Below are positions 22,294-34,010 of a DNA stretch of 64,000 nt, piece by piece. Positions within the stretch are counted from its first letter, which is position 1; each line of letters starts with the position of its first letter. The notes under the pieces are model-generated. The model saw nothing but the letters and a program-made list of their open reading frames with translations. It searched no databases and was not told the origin of the DNA. The DNA is from Actinomycetota bacterium. Lineage in GTDB: Bacteria > Actinomycetota > Acidimicrobiia > IMCC26256 > VFJJ01. The position numbers and the translations under genes were made by a program. The DNA lies in contig VFJJ01000051.1 in the NCBI GenBank assembly GCA_009886115.1, forward strand, positions 105,715-169,714, written 5' to 3'.

Positions 22294-23103
22294 TCAGCTC
22301 GGTTCGAGCAGCAGCGACTTGACGCCTCGGCCCACGCGACCCGTACGGTCCCAGATCGGGCCGTCGGTCTGACCGATGCCCGACCCGTCGAACCTGACCG
22401 ACGCCCCCAGCGCCAGCCACTCCCCCACCGGATACCGGATGAGGTGGATGGTCAGGTCGGGGTTGGCCGAGGTGTAGCTGCGGCCCAGGCCCTCGGAAGC
22501 GCTGCGCAACAGATCGGTGGTCGCAGCCAGACGCTGGACGGGGCTGGTGACCTCGCCGGCGACGAGCGGAACGTGCAGGCGCAGCCACGTCGTTCCCCCC
22601 AGCGGGTGGCGGTCGGCTCCGGAGCGGAGCTCGAAGTTGCGGACGAAGAAGAACGGCCCGTCGGGCAGGGTCACCACCGCCGACTCGGGAGCAAACGGCG
22701 GCGGCTCGTCGTCGGGCCAGTCCGTGGGGACGAACTCGGCGGCAACGGTTCCCGCGGCCTCCCTGATGCGCAACGCCATCATGCGAGCCAGCTCGGGACC
22801 GTCGGGACGGTCGGCCGCGAACATGGCAGCCTCGACGAGCTGGATGCGGCGACCGTCGCGCAGCGGACGCACGCGAAGCACCATCGGCACGCACGGGGCG
22901 GTACGGAACAGCTCGACGGTCATCCGCACGATCCGCATCGGCTGGAACGTGGGTACCGACTCGACGGCCCCGGCCAACAGCGCGGCCGTCGCCCCGCCGT
23001 GCAACGAGTCGGCGACCCAGGGGCCGCGGGCATTGTCGCTGGGCACGAACACATCGCCGTCGCGCTCGAAGATCCCCGATACGGCTGCGCTCACCGGCGG
23101 CAC
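22294..23103 (-). CDS. thioesterase family protein (TesB-like double hotdog)
   Basis: GGATAALLAGAVESVPTFQPMRIVRMTVELFRTAPCVPMVLRVRPLRDGRRIQLVEAAMF and C-terminal second hotdog-like half. Confidence 0.75.
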   Translation of the reverse strand: MPPVSAAVSGIFERDGDVFVPSDNARGPWVADSLHGGATAALLAGAVESVPTFQPMRIVRMTVELFRTAPCVPMVLRVRPLRDGRRIQLVEAAMFAADRPDGPELARMMALRIREAAGTVAAEFVPTDWPDDEPPPFAPESAVVTLPDGPFFFVRNFELRSGADRHPLGGTTWLRLHVPLVAGEVTSPVQRLAATTDLLRSASEGLGRSYTSANPDLTIHLIRYPVGEWLALGASVRFDGSGIGQTDGPIWDRTGRVGRGVKSLLLEPS

Positions 23104-23132
23104 GCTACCGACGGACGGTCACCGCCCCGGCA

Positions 23133-24659
23133 TCAGCCATCACCCGCCGGGCTCGATGACCCGTGCGGTGACGGGCCCGGCGACCACTGCGGCGACGACT
23201 GCGGCGCCCCTTCCGGGGGTGGTTCCGAGTAGCGGTCGAGGAACTGGTACACGTCGGTGAGATCGACCCCCGGGAACGCGCCCACCGGTATCGCCGCCAA
23301 GACGTGCGAGTGCTGGCGAGGTGACGGCCAGGCGAAGCCCGTCCAGCGCTCGGCCAGCGCGCCCGACGGGCGACAGCACGGACCGTCAGGGCAGTACGAG
23401 CGGTGGCGCTGGGTCGTCGAGGCTCCTCGGAAGAACTTGGCGTCGCGTTCGTGGACCCCGATCGTCACCGCGGAGTACGGGGGACGGTCGGCCTCGACGT
23501 GCGTCGCGGCCCAAAACGTGCCCATGTCGGTCTCGGTGTACTGGTAGTGGATGTCGAAGACGTCCTCGGCGTGGAAGGCGACCCTGGTCCCCCACTCCCG
23601 ACACACCCGCTGGCCTTCGATGGCCCCGTCGGCGTCTGTGGGCATGGGGACCCCGTTGTTCTCGTAAGCCTTCCAGATCACGCCCTCCTCGTCGGCCCGG
23701 AGGAAGTGCACTGCGAGGCCGAGGTGGCGCGTCGCCAGGTTCGTGAAGCGGTGCGCCGCCATCTCGTAGGAGATGTAGAAGATCTCCTTGACGTCCTCGA
23801 TCGAGATCTCCCGGCGGGCCTTGGCCTCACGCAGGAGCTCGACCGCCGCAGCTTCCGGGGCCAGCACGGCGCCGACGAAGTAGTTCGCCTCCACCCGCTG
23901 GCGGAGGTACTGACGGAAGTCGGCGGGGTCCTCGTGTCCCAGGGCGAAGTGCCCGAGCGTCTGCAGGATCACCGAACGGGCCGCTCGAGTCGGCACGGCG
24001 TTGCGTTGGGGGATGTAGATCGTCCGGCCGCGAAGGTCGGTCACCGAGCGGGTCTGCTTGGGGAGGTCGCGCACCCGCTTGATCGAAAAGCCGTAGTAGC
24101 GGGCCAGCTCGAGCAGGACCCGCTCCGGAACCGCCGACGTGCCGTCCCAGCCCACGGCCTGCAACGCATCGCCCGCTACGGCCTCGATCTCGGGGAAGTA
24201 GTTGTCGCGCGCTCGCATCTCGACGCGCAGCTCGGCGTTGGCCTTGCGGGCCCCTTCCGGCGAGGCCGCGTGCACCTCCGAGCGGCGGGCGAGCTGGCGG
24301 TACAGGGTCACGACGTGCTCGAGCATGTCGTCGGGCACCTTGGCCGACGGCTTCACGTACGGCAGGCGCAGCGTCTGGTACAGCGGCTCGTCCTGCGCCC
24401 GTTCGATGGCGATCTCGAGCTGGCTCCGGCGCGACGGGGCCTCGGCCGTGAGGAGCTCGGCGGTGGTCACGCCGAGCGCCTCGGCCAGATCCTCGATCAC
24501 CGACAGGCGGGGCTCGCGCTTGCCGGTCTCGAGCTGCGAGAGAAAGGGAGCGGGACGGCCGACTCGCTCACCCAGAGCGTCGAGGGTGTAGCCCCGGGCC
24601 TTGCGCAGATGACGCAGCCGCTGCCCGAACACGAGGGTGTCGACTCGCTGTGTCGCCAT
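23133..24659 (-). CDS. ramB: XRE-family regulator with ImmA/IrrE-like domain, RamB/ScfR type
   Basis: N-terminal HTH FGQRLRHLRKARGYTLDALGERVGRPAPFLSQLETGKREPRLSV; C-terminal short-chain fatty-acyl regulator region; divergent from aceA as for actinobacterial ramB. Confidence 0.82.
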   Translation of the reverse strand: MATQRVDTLVFGQRLRHLRKARGYTLDALGERVGRPAPFLSQLETGKREPRLSVIEDLAEALGVTTAELLTAEAPSRRSQLEIAIERAQDEPLYQTLRLPYVKPSAKVPDDMLEHVVTLYRQLARRSEVHAASPEGARKANAELRVEMRARDNYFPEIEAVAGDALQAVGWDGTSAVPERVLLELARYYGFSIKRVRDLPKQTRSVTDLRGRTIYIPQRNAVPTRAARSVILQTLGHFALGHEDPADFRQYLRQRVEANYFVGAVLAPEAAAVELLREAKARREISIEDVKEIFYISYEMAAHRFTNLATRHLGLAVHFLRADEEGVIWKAYENNGVPMPTDADGAIEGQRVCREWGTRVAFHAEDVFDIHYQYTETDMGTFWAATHVEADRPPYSAVTIGVHERDAKFFRGASTTQRHRSYCPDGPCCRPSGALAERWTGFAWPSPRQHSHVLAAIPVGAFPGVDLTDVYQFLDRYSEPPPEGAPQSSPQWSPGPSPHGSSSPAGDG

Positions 24660-24854
24660 GAAGACTGCTCCGATCGTGCGGAAATCGAAAGAATACGCGA
24701 TCTTATCGGTCTGTGGAGGGTTGCAACGCGAACATCGACGGGAACAATGGAACTGTCACCTCACGCCCACGCTCCGTGGACCCGCGTCCATCGCGACACC
24801 AACCGCGCGTGACCCATAGACGGGTGATCCCCATCCAGCACCGGAGGAGCAACG

Positions 24855-26164
<1,310 letters not shown>

Positions 26165-26165
<1 letters not shown>

Positions 26166-27775
26166 TGCCCGGGCCCGTCGCCCTCCCGCCGGGCGTGGCG
26201 CTGAGAGCCCCGGCGGTCGATGGCGTCGACGAGATCCTGTCGGCCGACGCCGTCGAGTTCCTGGCGTCGCTGCACCGCAGCTTCGACGGTCGCCGCAAGG
26301 CCCTGTTGACGATGCGCTTCGATCGCCAGCGTCGCATCTCCCTCGGCGAGCGCCCCGACTTCCTTGCCGAGACCGCGGCCATCCGCAACGACGACTCCTG
26401 GCAGATCTCGCCGGTGCCCGCCGACCTCGCCGACCGGCGCGTCGAGATCACCGGACCGGTCGAACGCAAGATGATCATCAACGCCCTCAACTCGGGCGCC
26501 AAGGTGTTCATGGCCGACTTCGAGGACTCGAACACGCCGCTGTGGGACAACCTCGTGCAGGGCCAACGCAACCTCCGCGACGCCGTACGAGGCACGATCG
26601 AGCTCACGACGGCGCCCGGAGTTGACGGTACCGTCAAGCACTACCGGCTGCACGAGCGGCCGGCCACGTTGATGGTGCGACCCCGGGGCTGGCACCTGGT
26701 CGAGAAGCACGTCATCGTCGACGGTCAGCCCCTGTCGGGCGCCCTGTTCGACTTCGGGCTCTTCATGTTCCACAACGCCAACCACCTCGTCGCCCGGGGC
26801 TCTGGGCCGTACTTCTACCTGCCCAAGCTCGAGAGCCATATCGAGGCGCGGCTGTGGAACGACGTCTTCGTGTTCGCCCAGGAGCGCCTCGGGCTGGCCC
26901 GGGGCACGATCAAGGCCACCGTGCTCGTCGAGACGATCCTCGCCGCGTTCGAGATGGACGAGATCCTCTTCGAGCTCCGCGAGCACTCGGCCGGCCTCAA
27001 CTGCGGGCGCTGGGACTACATCTTCTCGGCCATCAAGAAGTTCCGTGACGATCCCGCCATGGTGCTCGCCGACCGGGCCCTCGTCGGCATGACGGCCAGC
27101 TTCATGCGGGCCTACTCGCTGCTCGCCATCAAGACCTGTCACCGGCGTGGCGCCCACGCCATGGGCGGCATGGCGGCGCAGATCCCCGTCAAGGGCGACG
27201 CCGCAGCCAACGACGCCGCGCTGGCCAAGGTGCGCGCCGACAAGGAGCGCGAGGCAGCAGACGGCCATGACGGCACCTGGGTGGCGCATCCCGGGTTGGT
27301 TTCGATCGCCATGGAGGCGTTCGACGCGGCGATGCCCGGTCCCGACCAGATCGCCAGGAAGCGCGACGACGTGAAGGTGGGTGCCGCCGAGCTCCTCGAC
27401 TTCGGGCCTCGGGGTCCGATCACCGAGGCCGGGCTGCGACTCAACCTCGACATCGCCTTGCAGTACCTGGGCTCATGGCTCGCCGGCAACGGGTGCGTGC
27501 CGATCCACGACCTCATGGAGGACGCCGCCACGGCGGAGATCTCACGCTCGCAGCTCTGGCAGTGGGTGCGTTCGCCCTACGGGGTGCTCGACGATGGACG
27601 GAACATCGACACCGACCTGGTGCTCGACACCCTGGCCGAGGAGCTCAAGCGGATCCAGGAAACCCATGGCAGCGCTGGCCGCTACGACCTCGCCGCCAAG
27701 CTCGTCGAGGATCTCGTGACCGACGACGAGTTCGTGGAGTTCCTCACCCTGCCGGCCTACGACCTCATCGACTGA
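26165..27775 (+). CDS. aceB: malate synthase A
   Basis: GAKVFMADFEDSNTPLWDNLVQGQ, TIKATVLVETILAAFEMDEILFELREHSAGLNCGRWDYIFS, AHAMGGMAAQIP; starts with a 1-nt overlap on the aceA stop. Confidence 0.95.
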
Positions 27776-27805
27776 CCGTCACGCCCAGCGCGTCAGGGCA
27801 CGGCG

Positions 27806-29782
27806 TCAGGCCGAGGCGTCAGACCACCGGTCGATGATGCTGATGTCGGCGAGGAACCGGACCGACCCGTCGGGAGCCCAACGCTTCACGGCTTCCTGGA
27901 GGGAGTCGTCGAGGAGCCGGGCCGCCGCCGCGCCGTGCTCGACATGGGCGTGGACCAACAACTCGTCGTGCAGGCACAGCACGACCGTGGCCCCGAGCGC
28001 CGCGACCCGGGCCCGCACGGTCACGGCCCATACCTTGAAGAGCTCGGCCGCCGCACCCTGCACCATGGCGTTGCGGGCGTAGCGACCTCGGGCGGCGGCC
28101 CGGCTCCGGTCATCGGCGCCGCTCGACCGTCCCTCTTCGGCCACCGTCCCCACCGCGGCTGGCCCGCCCACCGCGGCCGGCCCGGCCACCCCGGCCGGTG
28201 CGGTCACGATGCGGCGGCCCCCGTGGGTACGGAGCTCACGGCCGGCCTGGCCCGCCCGGTCGGCCTCGTGCAGGTAGGCCATCGCCACCGGGTACGACGA
28301 CTCCAGCCGGCGCAGGGCCTGGGCGCCGTGACCCGTGGTCTGGCCGTACATGGCGCCCAGGACCGCCACCTTGGCCGTGGCCCGGTCGACCCCGAGTTGT
28401 CGGGCAACCGGCGCGTACAGATCGTCGGCCGCCGTGGCCCGGGCCAGCGCCCGATCGCCCGAGACTGCAGCGAGCACCCGCGGCTCGATCTGGCCGAGAT
28501 CGGCGCGCACGAAGACCTGCCCGGCCTCGGCCGCCACCGCGCTGCGAAGATCGGTCGGCAGGTTGTGGAGGCCGGCCGAGGCGGTCATGCGGCCAGCCGC
28601 GCCGTCACAGCCCGACCACGACCCGCGGAAGCGGCCGTCGACGCCGAGGTGCTCGTCGAGCCAGGCGTAGCCATACGTGGTCGCCACCCGCTCGGCCTTG
28701 CGCCAACTGAGCAGCGCGTCGATCAGCGGATGCGTCGCTCGGAGCGCTTCGAGGCGCCAGGCCCGGGTGTCGGGCAGGTCGACCCCGATGCGCCGCAACA
28801 TCGCCTTCACCTGCACCGTGCTGCGGAGATCGATCGTCGGTCCGGGCGGGGCATGCCCGAGCACGACCTCGTCGCGTCGGCGGCGCTGCTCGACCTCGTC
28901 GGCCTCCGAACGCGGCCTCGGACCCAGGTATCCGGCGAGCAGCTCCTCCATGGTCGTGCGATCCATCGGCAGGCCGTCGACCGTCATCTCGGCGCACAGG
29001 AGCTCGATCGCCGACTCCGAACGAGCCGTGGCCGGGGCCCGGGGCCGCTCCCCGAGCGTCGCCAGCGTCGCCAGGCGTGCCTGCTGGAGCTCCGCTACCT
29101 CGGCGGCGAGCCCGGCCCAACGCCCCAGCCGCTCGGGGGTGAGCGACCACCCGCCGAGCACCCACGTGGGGCTCAGGTGGCCGTCGCTGCGGACGGCACC
29201 GTCGACGTCGTCGTCGTGAGCGGGCCCTGTGCTGAACAGGTTCGGTGGACGGTCGACCGGGATGGAGTCGAGGGCGAGCCCGTGGAGCTGCGCCCAGACC
29301 AGCGCGGGATCGGCTCGCCAACCGCCGAAGACGAGACGGTGGACGGCTGCGATGTCCCAGCAGCGAGCGGGGCGCAGACCGGCGCCGACGAGGACGACCG
29401 CGGTCTCGACCGACCAGAGAACCCATCGAGGCCGCAGGGCCAGCTCGACCTCGCCTACGACAGCAACCGGGTCACGATCTTCACAGGGGATCGACACCAC
29501 CCCGGCCGAGGTCGCCAGCCCCACGCCCACGCCCGGGGCCAGGGCCACGGAGACCGCGTCGCCGGGACCGACGCCCAGACGCATCAGGCGACCGACGGCA
29601 TCGGCTGTGGACCCCGTCACCGCCGTCGACGCAGCATCAAGGGCCGCGCTCGGCTCGGTGGGCTCGGGGGGCGCGGGGGGCGCGGCCGGGCCAAAGGTCG
29701 GCGCGCTCAGCGGTTGCAGGTGCCGAGGTCGACGGGGATCTGGGCGCCGGTCGTACGACGACCGTCGTCGCTGGCCAACCAC
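27806..29782 (-). CDS. family A DNA polymerase (actinobacterial PolA-like, 'bifunctional 3'-5' exonuclease/DNA polymerase' type)
   Basis: Motif A VRADLGQIEPRVLA, motif B RATAKVAVLGAMYGQ, motif C VLCLHDELLV. Start uncertain: this ORF overlaps the end of the SDR gene by about 75 bp. Confidence 0.87.
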   Translation of the reverse strand: MVGQRRRSSYDRRPDPRRPRHLQPLSAPTFGPAAPPAPPEPTEPSAALDAASTAVTGSTADAVGRLMRLGVGPGDAVSVALAPGVGVGLATSAGVVSIPCEDRDPVAVVGEVELALRPRWVLWSVETAVVLVGAGLRPARCWDIAAVHRLVFGGWRADPALVWAQLHGLALDSIPVDRPPNLFSTGPAHDDDVDGAVRSDGHLSPTWVLGGWSLTPERLGRWAGLAAEVAELQQARLATLATLGERPRAPATARSESAIELLCAEMTVDGLPMDRTTMEELLAGYLGPRPRSEADEVEQRRRRDEVVLGHAPPGPTIDLRSTVQVKAMLRRIGVDLPDTRAWRLEALRATHPLIDALLSWRKAERVATTYGYAWLDEHLGVDGRFRGSWSGCDGAAGRMTASAGLHNLPTDLRSAVAAEAGQVFVRADLGQIEPRVLAAVSGDRALARATAADDLYAPVARQLGVDRATAKVAVLGAMYGQTTGHGAQALRRLESSYPVAMAYLHEADRAGQAGRELRTHGGRRIVTAPAGVAGPAAVGGPAAVGTVAEEGRSSGADDRSRAAARGRYARNAMVQGAAAELFKVWAVTVRARVAALGATVVLCLHDELLVHAHVEHGAAAARLLDDSLQEAVKRWAPDGSVRFLADISIIDRWSDASA

Positions 29783-30516
29783 AGCACGGCCGACGACACG
29801 TCGTCGGGCTCCATGAACGTGTGCGGCAACGTGTTCATGAACACCGGCCCCAGGGTCTCAGCCTCGGCCGCGATGAGCGCCATGAGCCCGGGGACGTCGC
29901 CCATCGCCGTATTGACACCGGCGGGATGGATGCTGTTGACCCGGATGTCGTAGCGCCCGAGCTCGTTGGCGAGGCCCCGGCAGATGCCGACCACACCGTG
30001 CTTGGCCGCCGTGTAGTGGAGCGTGAAGGGCTGGCCCTTGATGCCGGCGCTGGAGCTGATGAGGATGATCGAGCCGCCCTGGCCCTGGCGGATCAGGTGC
30101 GGCACCGTCGCCTTGACCGTGTGGAAGACGCCGGTGAGGTTCACGTCGAGCACCGACTGCCATTCCTCGGTGGTGATCTCCCAGGCGTGGCCCCAGGCCA
30201 GGATTCCGGCGTTGGCGACGACGATGTCGATGCGGCCCAGCTGTGCCATGGCGTCGGCAGCCAGCGCCTCGAGGGCGGCCAGGTCGCGCACGTCGACCTG
30301 ACGGGCGATGACCCGGCGATCGTGCTCCTCGACCCGACGGGCCGTCTCGGCCAGGTCGTCGAGGGTGCTCGGCCCGACCATGTTGTGCTCGACCGGTCCG
30401 CAGACGTCGCTCACCACGATGTCGGCGCCCTCGGAGGCGAGTCTCACGGCATGGGCCCGGCCCTGTCCCCGTGCCCCGCCCGTGATGAACGCGACCTTGC
30501 CCGTCAAACGACCCAT
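29707..30516 (-). CDS. SDR family oxidoreductase, mycofactocin-coupled type
   Basis: GKVAFITGGARGQGRAHAVRLASEGADIVVSDV, VANAGIL, YTAAKHGVVG. Confidence 0.88.
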   Translation of the reverse strand: MGRLTGKVAFITGGARGQGRAHAVRLASEGADIVVSDVCGPVEHNMVGPSTLDDLAETARRVEEHDRRVIARQVDVRDLAALEALAADAMAQLGRIDIVVANAGILAWGHAWEITTEEWQSVLDVNLTGVFHTVKATVPHLIRQGQGGSIILISSSAGIKGQPFTLHYTAAKHGVVGICRGLANELGRYDIRVNSIHPAGVNTAMGDVPGLMALIAAEAETLGPVFMNTLPHTFMEPDDVSSAVLWLASDDGRRTTGAQIPVDLGTCNR

Positions 30517-30611
30517 CGCCCGTCCCCTCGTCCGCCTTGCCGTGAGCGAACTCTAGAGTCCGAGGCCGGTGCTCCCGGCCTCGGACGGCGCCGGCCACCT
30601 AGAGTTCAGCC

Positions 30612-31829
30612 GTGCGTCGACGGCTCTCGCTCACCTGTGCAGCCTGGGTAGCCCTGGCTGCGGTCGTCCGTGTCGGGGCGGTTCCTGCCGAGCGGTGCCC
30701 GACGGTCGACGTGGCCGGGTTGCGTTCGAGCGCCGAGGCCGCCGCGGCGTGGATCGAGGCCGCCCAGGCCGACGACGGCACCTACGTGTACGAGTACGAC
30801 CGGGGCACCGGCGAGGTGATCGCCGGCTACAACGTCGTGCGCCACGCCGGCGTCACCATGTCGCTGTACCAGTACGCCGCTGCCGGCAACGACGCCATCC
30901 TGCCCGCGGCCGACCGCGGCCTCGACTGGATGCTCGAGCGCCTCGTGCGCCAGCGCGATTTCGCGGCGTTCGCCCCGCCCGGCGAGGACGCCAAGCTCGG
31001 GGCCTCGGCGTTGCTGCTCGCCGGTCTCGCCTACCGCCGCGACGCGACGGGCGACACGCTCTACGACGACCTGATGCGCGAGGTCGGTCGCTTCTTCCTG
31101 GCCCTGCAACGCGACGACGGCGGTTTCCTCGCCTACTGGGACCCCGACGTGGCCGCTCCCGTCCCCGAGCTCACATCGCTGTACTCGACGGGCGAGGCGT
31201 TCTTCGGCTTGGCCATGCTGCACAACCGCTTCCCGGGCGAAGGCTGGGACGTCGCCACCCGGCGGGCCGCGCACTACGTGGCCACCGATCGCGACGAGGA
31301 CGAGGGCCAACGCCTGGGGCCGTGGGCAGACCAGTGGTCGGCCTACGCCCTCGACGAGATGAAGACCTGGCCGCTCACCGACACCGATGTGGCTTACGCC
31401 CGCAGGCTCGCCGCCCGGTTCGGGTTCTACACACGCGGCGAGGCACAAAAGCGCGAGAGCTGGCCGCAGCGGCACATCCGGCTGGAGCCCGCCCGTGGCG
31501 CCGGGTTCGGGACCGTCGTCGAGGGCGTCACCTCGCTGTGGCGCCTGGCTGCAGTCGAGCCGCGTCTGGCCGATCTCGAGGCGCCGCTCGCCGAGCGGGC
31601 CCGGTGCTCGGCCGGCATCACGGCCTCCCGACAGCTCGACGCCACCGATGCCGTCCGATGGCCCGCCGCCGACCCGGCGCTCATCGACGGCGCCTGGTAC
31701 GACGGAGATCGAACCCGCATGGATGACCAGCAGCACGCCCTCTCGGGGCTCATTCGCACCGAGGCCGTCCTCACCGCTGTCGACGCGTTCGCCGCCGGCG
31801 CCTCCTCCCCCGTCATGGAGCATTCGTGA
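30612..31829 (+). CDS. secreted alpha/alpha-toroid (six-hairpin glycosidase/terpenoid cyclase-like) hypothetical protein
   Basis: N-terminal signal-like segment; repeated helical pattern (AAAWIEAAQADDGTYVYEYD, ALQRDDGGFLAYWD). Confidence 0.55.
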   Translation: MRRRLSLTCAAWVALAAVVRVGAVPAERCPTVDVAGLRSSAEAAAAWIEAAQADDGTYVYEYDRGTGEVIAGYNVVRHAGVTMSLYQYAAAGNDAILPAADRGLDWMLERLVRQRDFAAFAPPGEDAKLGASALLLAGLAYRRDATGDTLYDDLMREVGRFFLALQRDDGGFLAYWDPDVAAPVPELTSLYSTGEAFFGLAMLHNRFPGEGWDVATRRAAHYVATDRDEDEGQRLGPWADQWSAYALDEMKTWPLTDTDVAYARRLAARFGFYTRGEAQKRESWPQRHIRLEPARGAGFGTVVEGVTSLWRLAAVEPRLADLEAPLAERARCSAGITASRQLDATDAVRWPAADPALIDGAWYDGDRTRMDDQQHALSGLIRTEAVLTAVDAFAAGASSPVMEHS

Positions 31830-32443
31830 ACACGTTGCGGCTCATCGTCTTCCTGCTCGCGGTGGCGAATCCGTTCCACTCGGCGGCCCTGCTCGCACCC
31901 GGGCTGCTCGGCTCCGAACGGGGTACGCGCCTCCGGGTGGTGGGGATCGGCGCCGCCGTGGCCGCCGCGGTGGCGATCGTGCTGGCGCTCGTCGCCGACG
32001 ACGTGCTCGACGCGCTCGACGTCACGTCGCCCACGTTCCGCTTGGGGGCCGGGGTGGTGATCGCCGCCACCGGGGTGCGATCGGCGCTGATCGCACCGAA
32101 GCCGTGGGCCGAGGGGTTGCGCGGCGGGCGCCTGAGCATGCTCGTGCCCGTGGCCTTCCCGGTGCTGTTCACGCCCGAGCTCGCCGTCGCCTCGGTGAGC
32201 TACAGCGCCGACCGCGGGACCGGCGCCACCGTCGTGGCCATCGCCGTGGCACTCGCGGTCTTCGCCGGGCTGGCCGTCACCGGCGCCGGATGGAGCGCGA
32301 GCGCGGTGGCCACACCGGACGGCTCGGCCTCCCCCGGCGCTCGTCGGGCCGACCCGTGGCTCGGCGCCGCCGGTCGGGTGATGGGCGCTCTCGCCGTGGT
32401 GCTCGGCATCGCGCTCGTGGTTGACGGCATCTTCGACGTGTGA
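31826..32443 (+). CDS. MarC-like integral membrane protein
   Basis: Six hydrophobic segments; LLAVANPFHSAALLAPGLL and VPVAFPVLFTPELAVASV resemble MarC halves; 4-nt overlap with the upstream gene. Confidence 0.6.
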   Translation: MNTLRLIVFLLAVANPFHSAALLAPGLLGSERGTRLRVVGIGAAVAAAVAIVLALVADDVLDALDVTSPTFRLGAGVVIAATGVRSALIAPKPWAEGLRGGRLSMLVPVAFPVLFTPELAVASVSYSADRGTGATVVAIAVALAVFAGLAVTGAGWSASAVATPDGSASPGARRADPWLGAAGRVMGALAVVLGIALVVDGIFDV

Positions 32444-32470
32444 CAGCGCAACGCTCGTGGTGGCGTGGGC

Positions 32471-32806
32471 CTATCGCGGCTCGTCGGCGTGGGCCTGCAG
32501 CTCCTCAACCACGGCGGCACCATCGGCCCGATCGGCGAACCACACCACCCAGGTCCCGTCGGCGACCTCGATCTCGGCCTGGGCCCTGATCCGCCCGCGG
32601 CGGCGTACCGAGACGACCTCGCCCCAGGCGGAGCCCAGCGCCAACCCGTCGCTCGTGAAGTACCAGCCCCGCTCGCACAGCACCAGCTCGCCGTCGCGGA
32701 CGTGCCCGGTGAGCGCACCCCGCGCCGACGTCCAGGTTCGCGAGCTGCCGAGCTCGCGCCGCATGCGCTGGTCGACGGCGGCGTCGGGAGGCGGGGCGTC
32801 ATGCAC
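32471..32806 (-). CDS. hypothetical protein
   Basis: 111-aa ORF with plausible coding composition. Confidence 0.55.
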   Translation of the reverse strand: MHDAPPPDAAVDQRMRRELGSSRTWTSARGALTGHVRDGELVLCERGWYFTSDGLALGSAWGEVVSVRRRGRIRAQAEIEVADGTWVVWFADRADGAAVVEELQAHADEPR

Positions 32807-32890
32807 GGCGCCCAGCGCTCCCTGCGCGCTCGGGGTTCTCCGTGCTCTCAGCGCTCTGGGGTCTCGCCGGGCTCATTGGTTTCGGCGGTC

Positions 32891-34000
32891 TCAGCGGGCC
32901 AGGAACGGGGGCGTGACGACGGTGGCCCGGCTGGGGCGGCCCCGGATGTCGACCGCCACCTCGGCGCCGGGCTCGATCGCGGGGTCGAGCAGGGCCAAGG
33001 CGATGGCCCGTTCGAGCGTGGGAGAGAAGCTGCCCGAGGTCACCCGTCCGACCTCGCGGCCGTCGAGGTTCACGAGATAGCCGTCACGCGCCGCCTGGCG
33101 TCCTTCCAGCACGAGCCCGCGCAGCCGCCGCTTCACCCCGCGTTCCTTCTCGGCGGCCAAGGCCTCACGGCCCCGAAACGGACCCTTGTCCCATCGGACG
33201 ACCCACCCCAGGCCGGCCTGCAGTGGCGTGATCCCCGGTCCCAGCTCGTGGCCGTGCAACGGATAGCCCATCTCGAGCCGAAGCGTGTCGCGTGCACCGA
33301 GCCCGGCGGGCGCGAGCCCGGCTGCGATCAACGCGTCCCACAGCCCCTCGGCGAGAGCCGTGGGCACCGCCACCTCGACGCCGTCCTCGCCCGTGTAACC
33401 CGTTCCCCCCACCAGCAGCTCGGCGCCGTTCCACACCACGGTGGCCACCCGGTTGCGCCCGACCTCGGCGGCGGCCGGTGACACCGACGCCAGGCGTCGC
33501 CGGGCTTCGGGCCCCTGCACGGCGATGACGGCACGCGTCGGCGTCACGTCGGTCACCTCGGTCGCCTCCGACGGCCCGATCGCCTCGCGGAAGGCGGCGA
33601 GGGCCGGACCGGTGTTCGAGGCGTTCGGCATGACCCAGAAATCACCGTCGGGACGCCACCAGACGATGATGTCGTCGACGACGTGCGCGTCTTCGGGGTC
33701 GAGGAGGTGTGTGTACTGGGCCTGACCGGGGCCGATCCGGTGCAGGTCGTTGGTGAGCAGGCGCTGGAGCGCATCGAGCGCTCCCGGCCCGGCGACGTGG
33801 AGCGTGCCCAGGTGCGACACGTCGAACACGACCCCGTCCGAGCGGCATGCCCGGTGCTCGTCGAGCACACCGGTGTAGTGGATGGGCATCTCCCATCCGC
33901 CGAAGGCCGCCATCTTGGCCCCGAGCGCCCGATGTCGACCGTCGAGCGGCGATCGTCGGAGACCGGTCTCGACGCCGATGCTCGCTCGATCGGGACTCAC
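32891..34000 (-). CDS. gcvT: glycine cleavage system T protein (aminomethyltransferase)
   Basis: MAAFGGWEMPIHYTGVLDEHRACRSDGVVFDVSHLGTLHVAGPGALDALQRLLTNDL; RDTLRLEMGYPLHGHEL. GTG start near 34000 inferred. Confidence 0.93.
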   Translation of the reverse strand: MSPDRASIGVETGLRRSPLDGRHRALGAKMAAFGGWEMPIHYTGVLDEHRACRSDGVVFDVSHLGTLHVAGPGALDALQRLLTNDLHRIGPGQAQYTHLLDPEDAHVVDDIIVWWRPDGDFWVMPNASNTGPALAAFREAIGPSEATEVTDVTPTRAVIAVQGPEARRRLASVSPAAAEVGRNRVATVVWNGAELLVGGTGYTGEDGVEVAVPTALAEGLWDALIAAGLAPAGLGARDTLRLEMGYPLHGHELGPGITPLQAGLGWVVRWDKGPFRGREALAAEKERGVKRRLRGLVLEGRQAARDGYLVNLDGREVGRVTSGSFSPTLERAIALALLDPAIEPGAEVAVDIRGRPSRATVVTPPFLAR

Positions 34001-34010
34001 GCCTGCGTGC

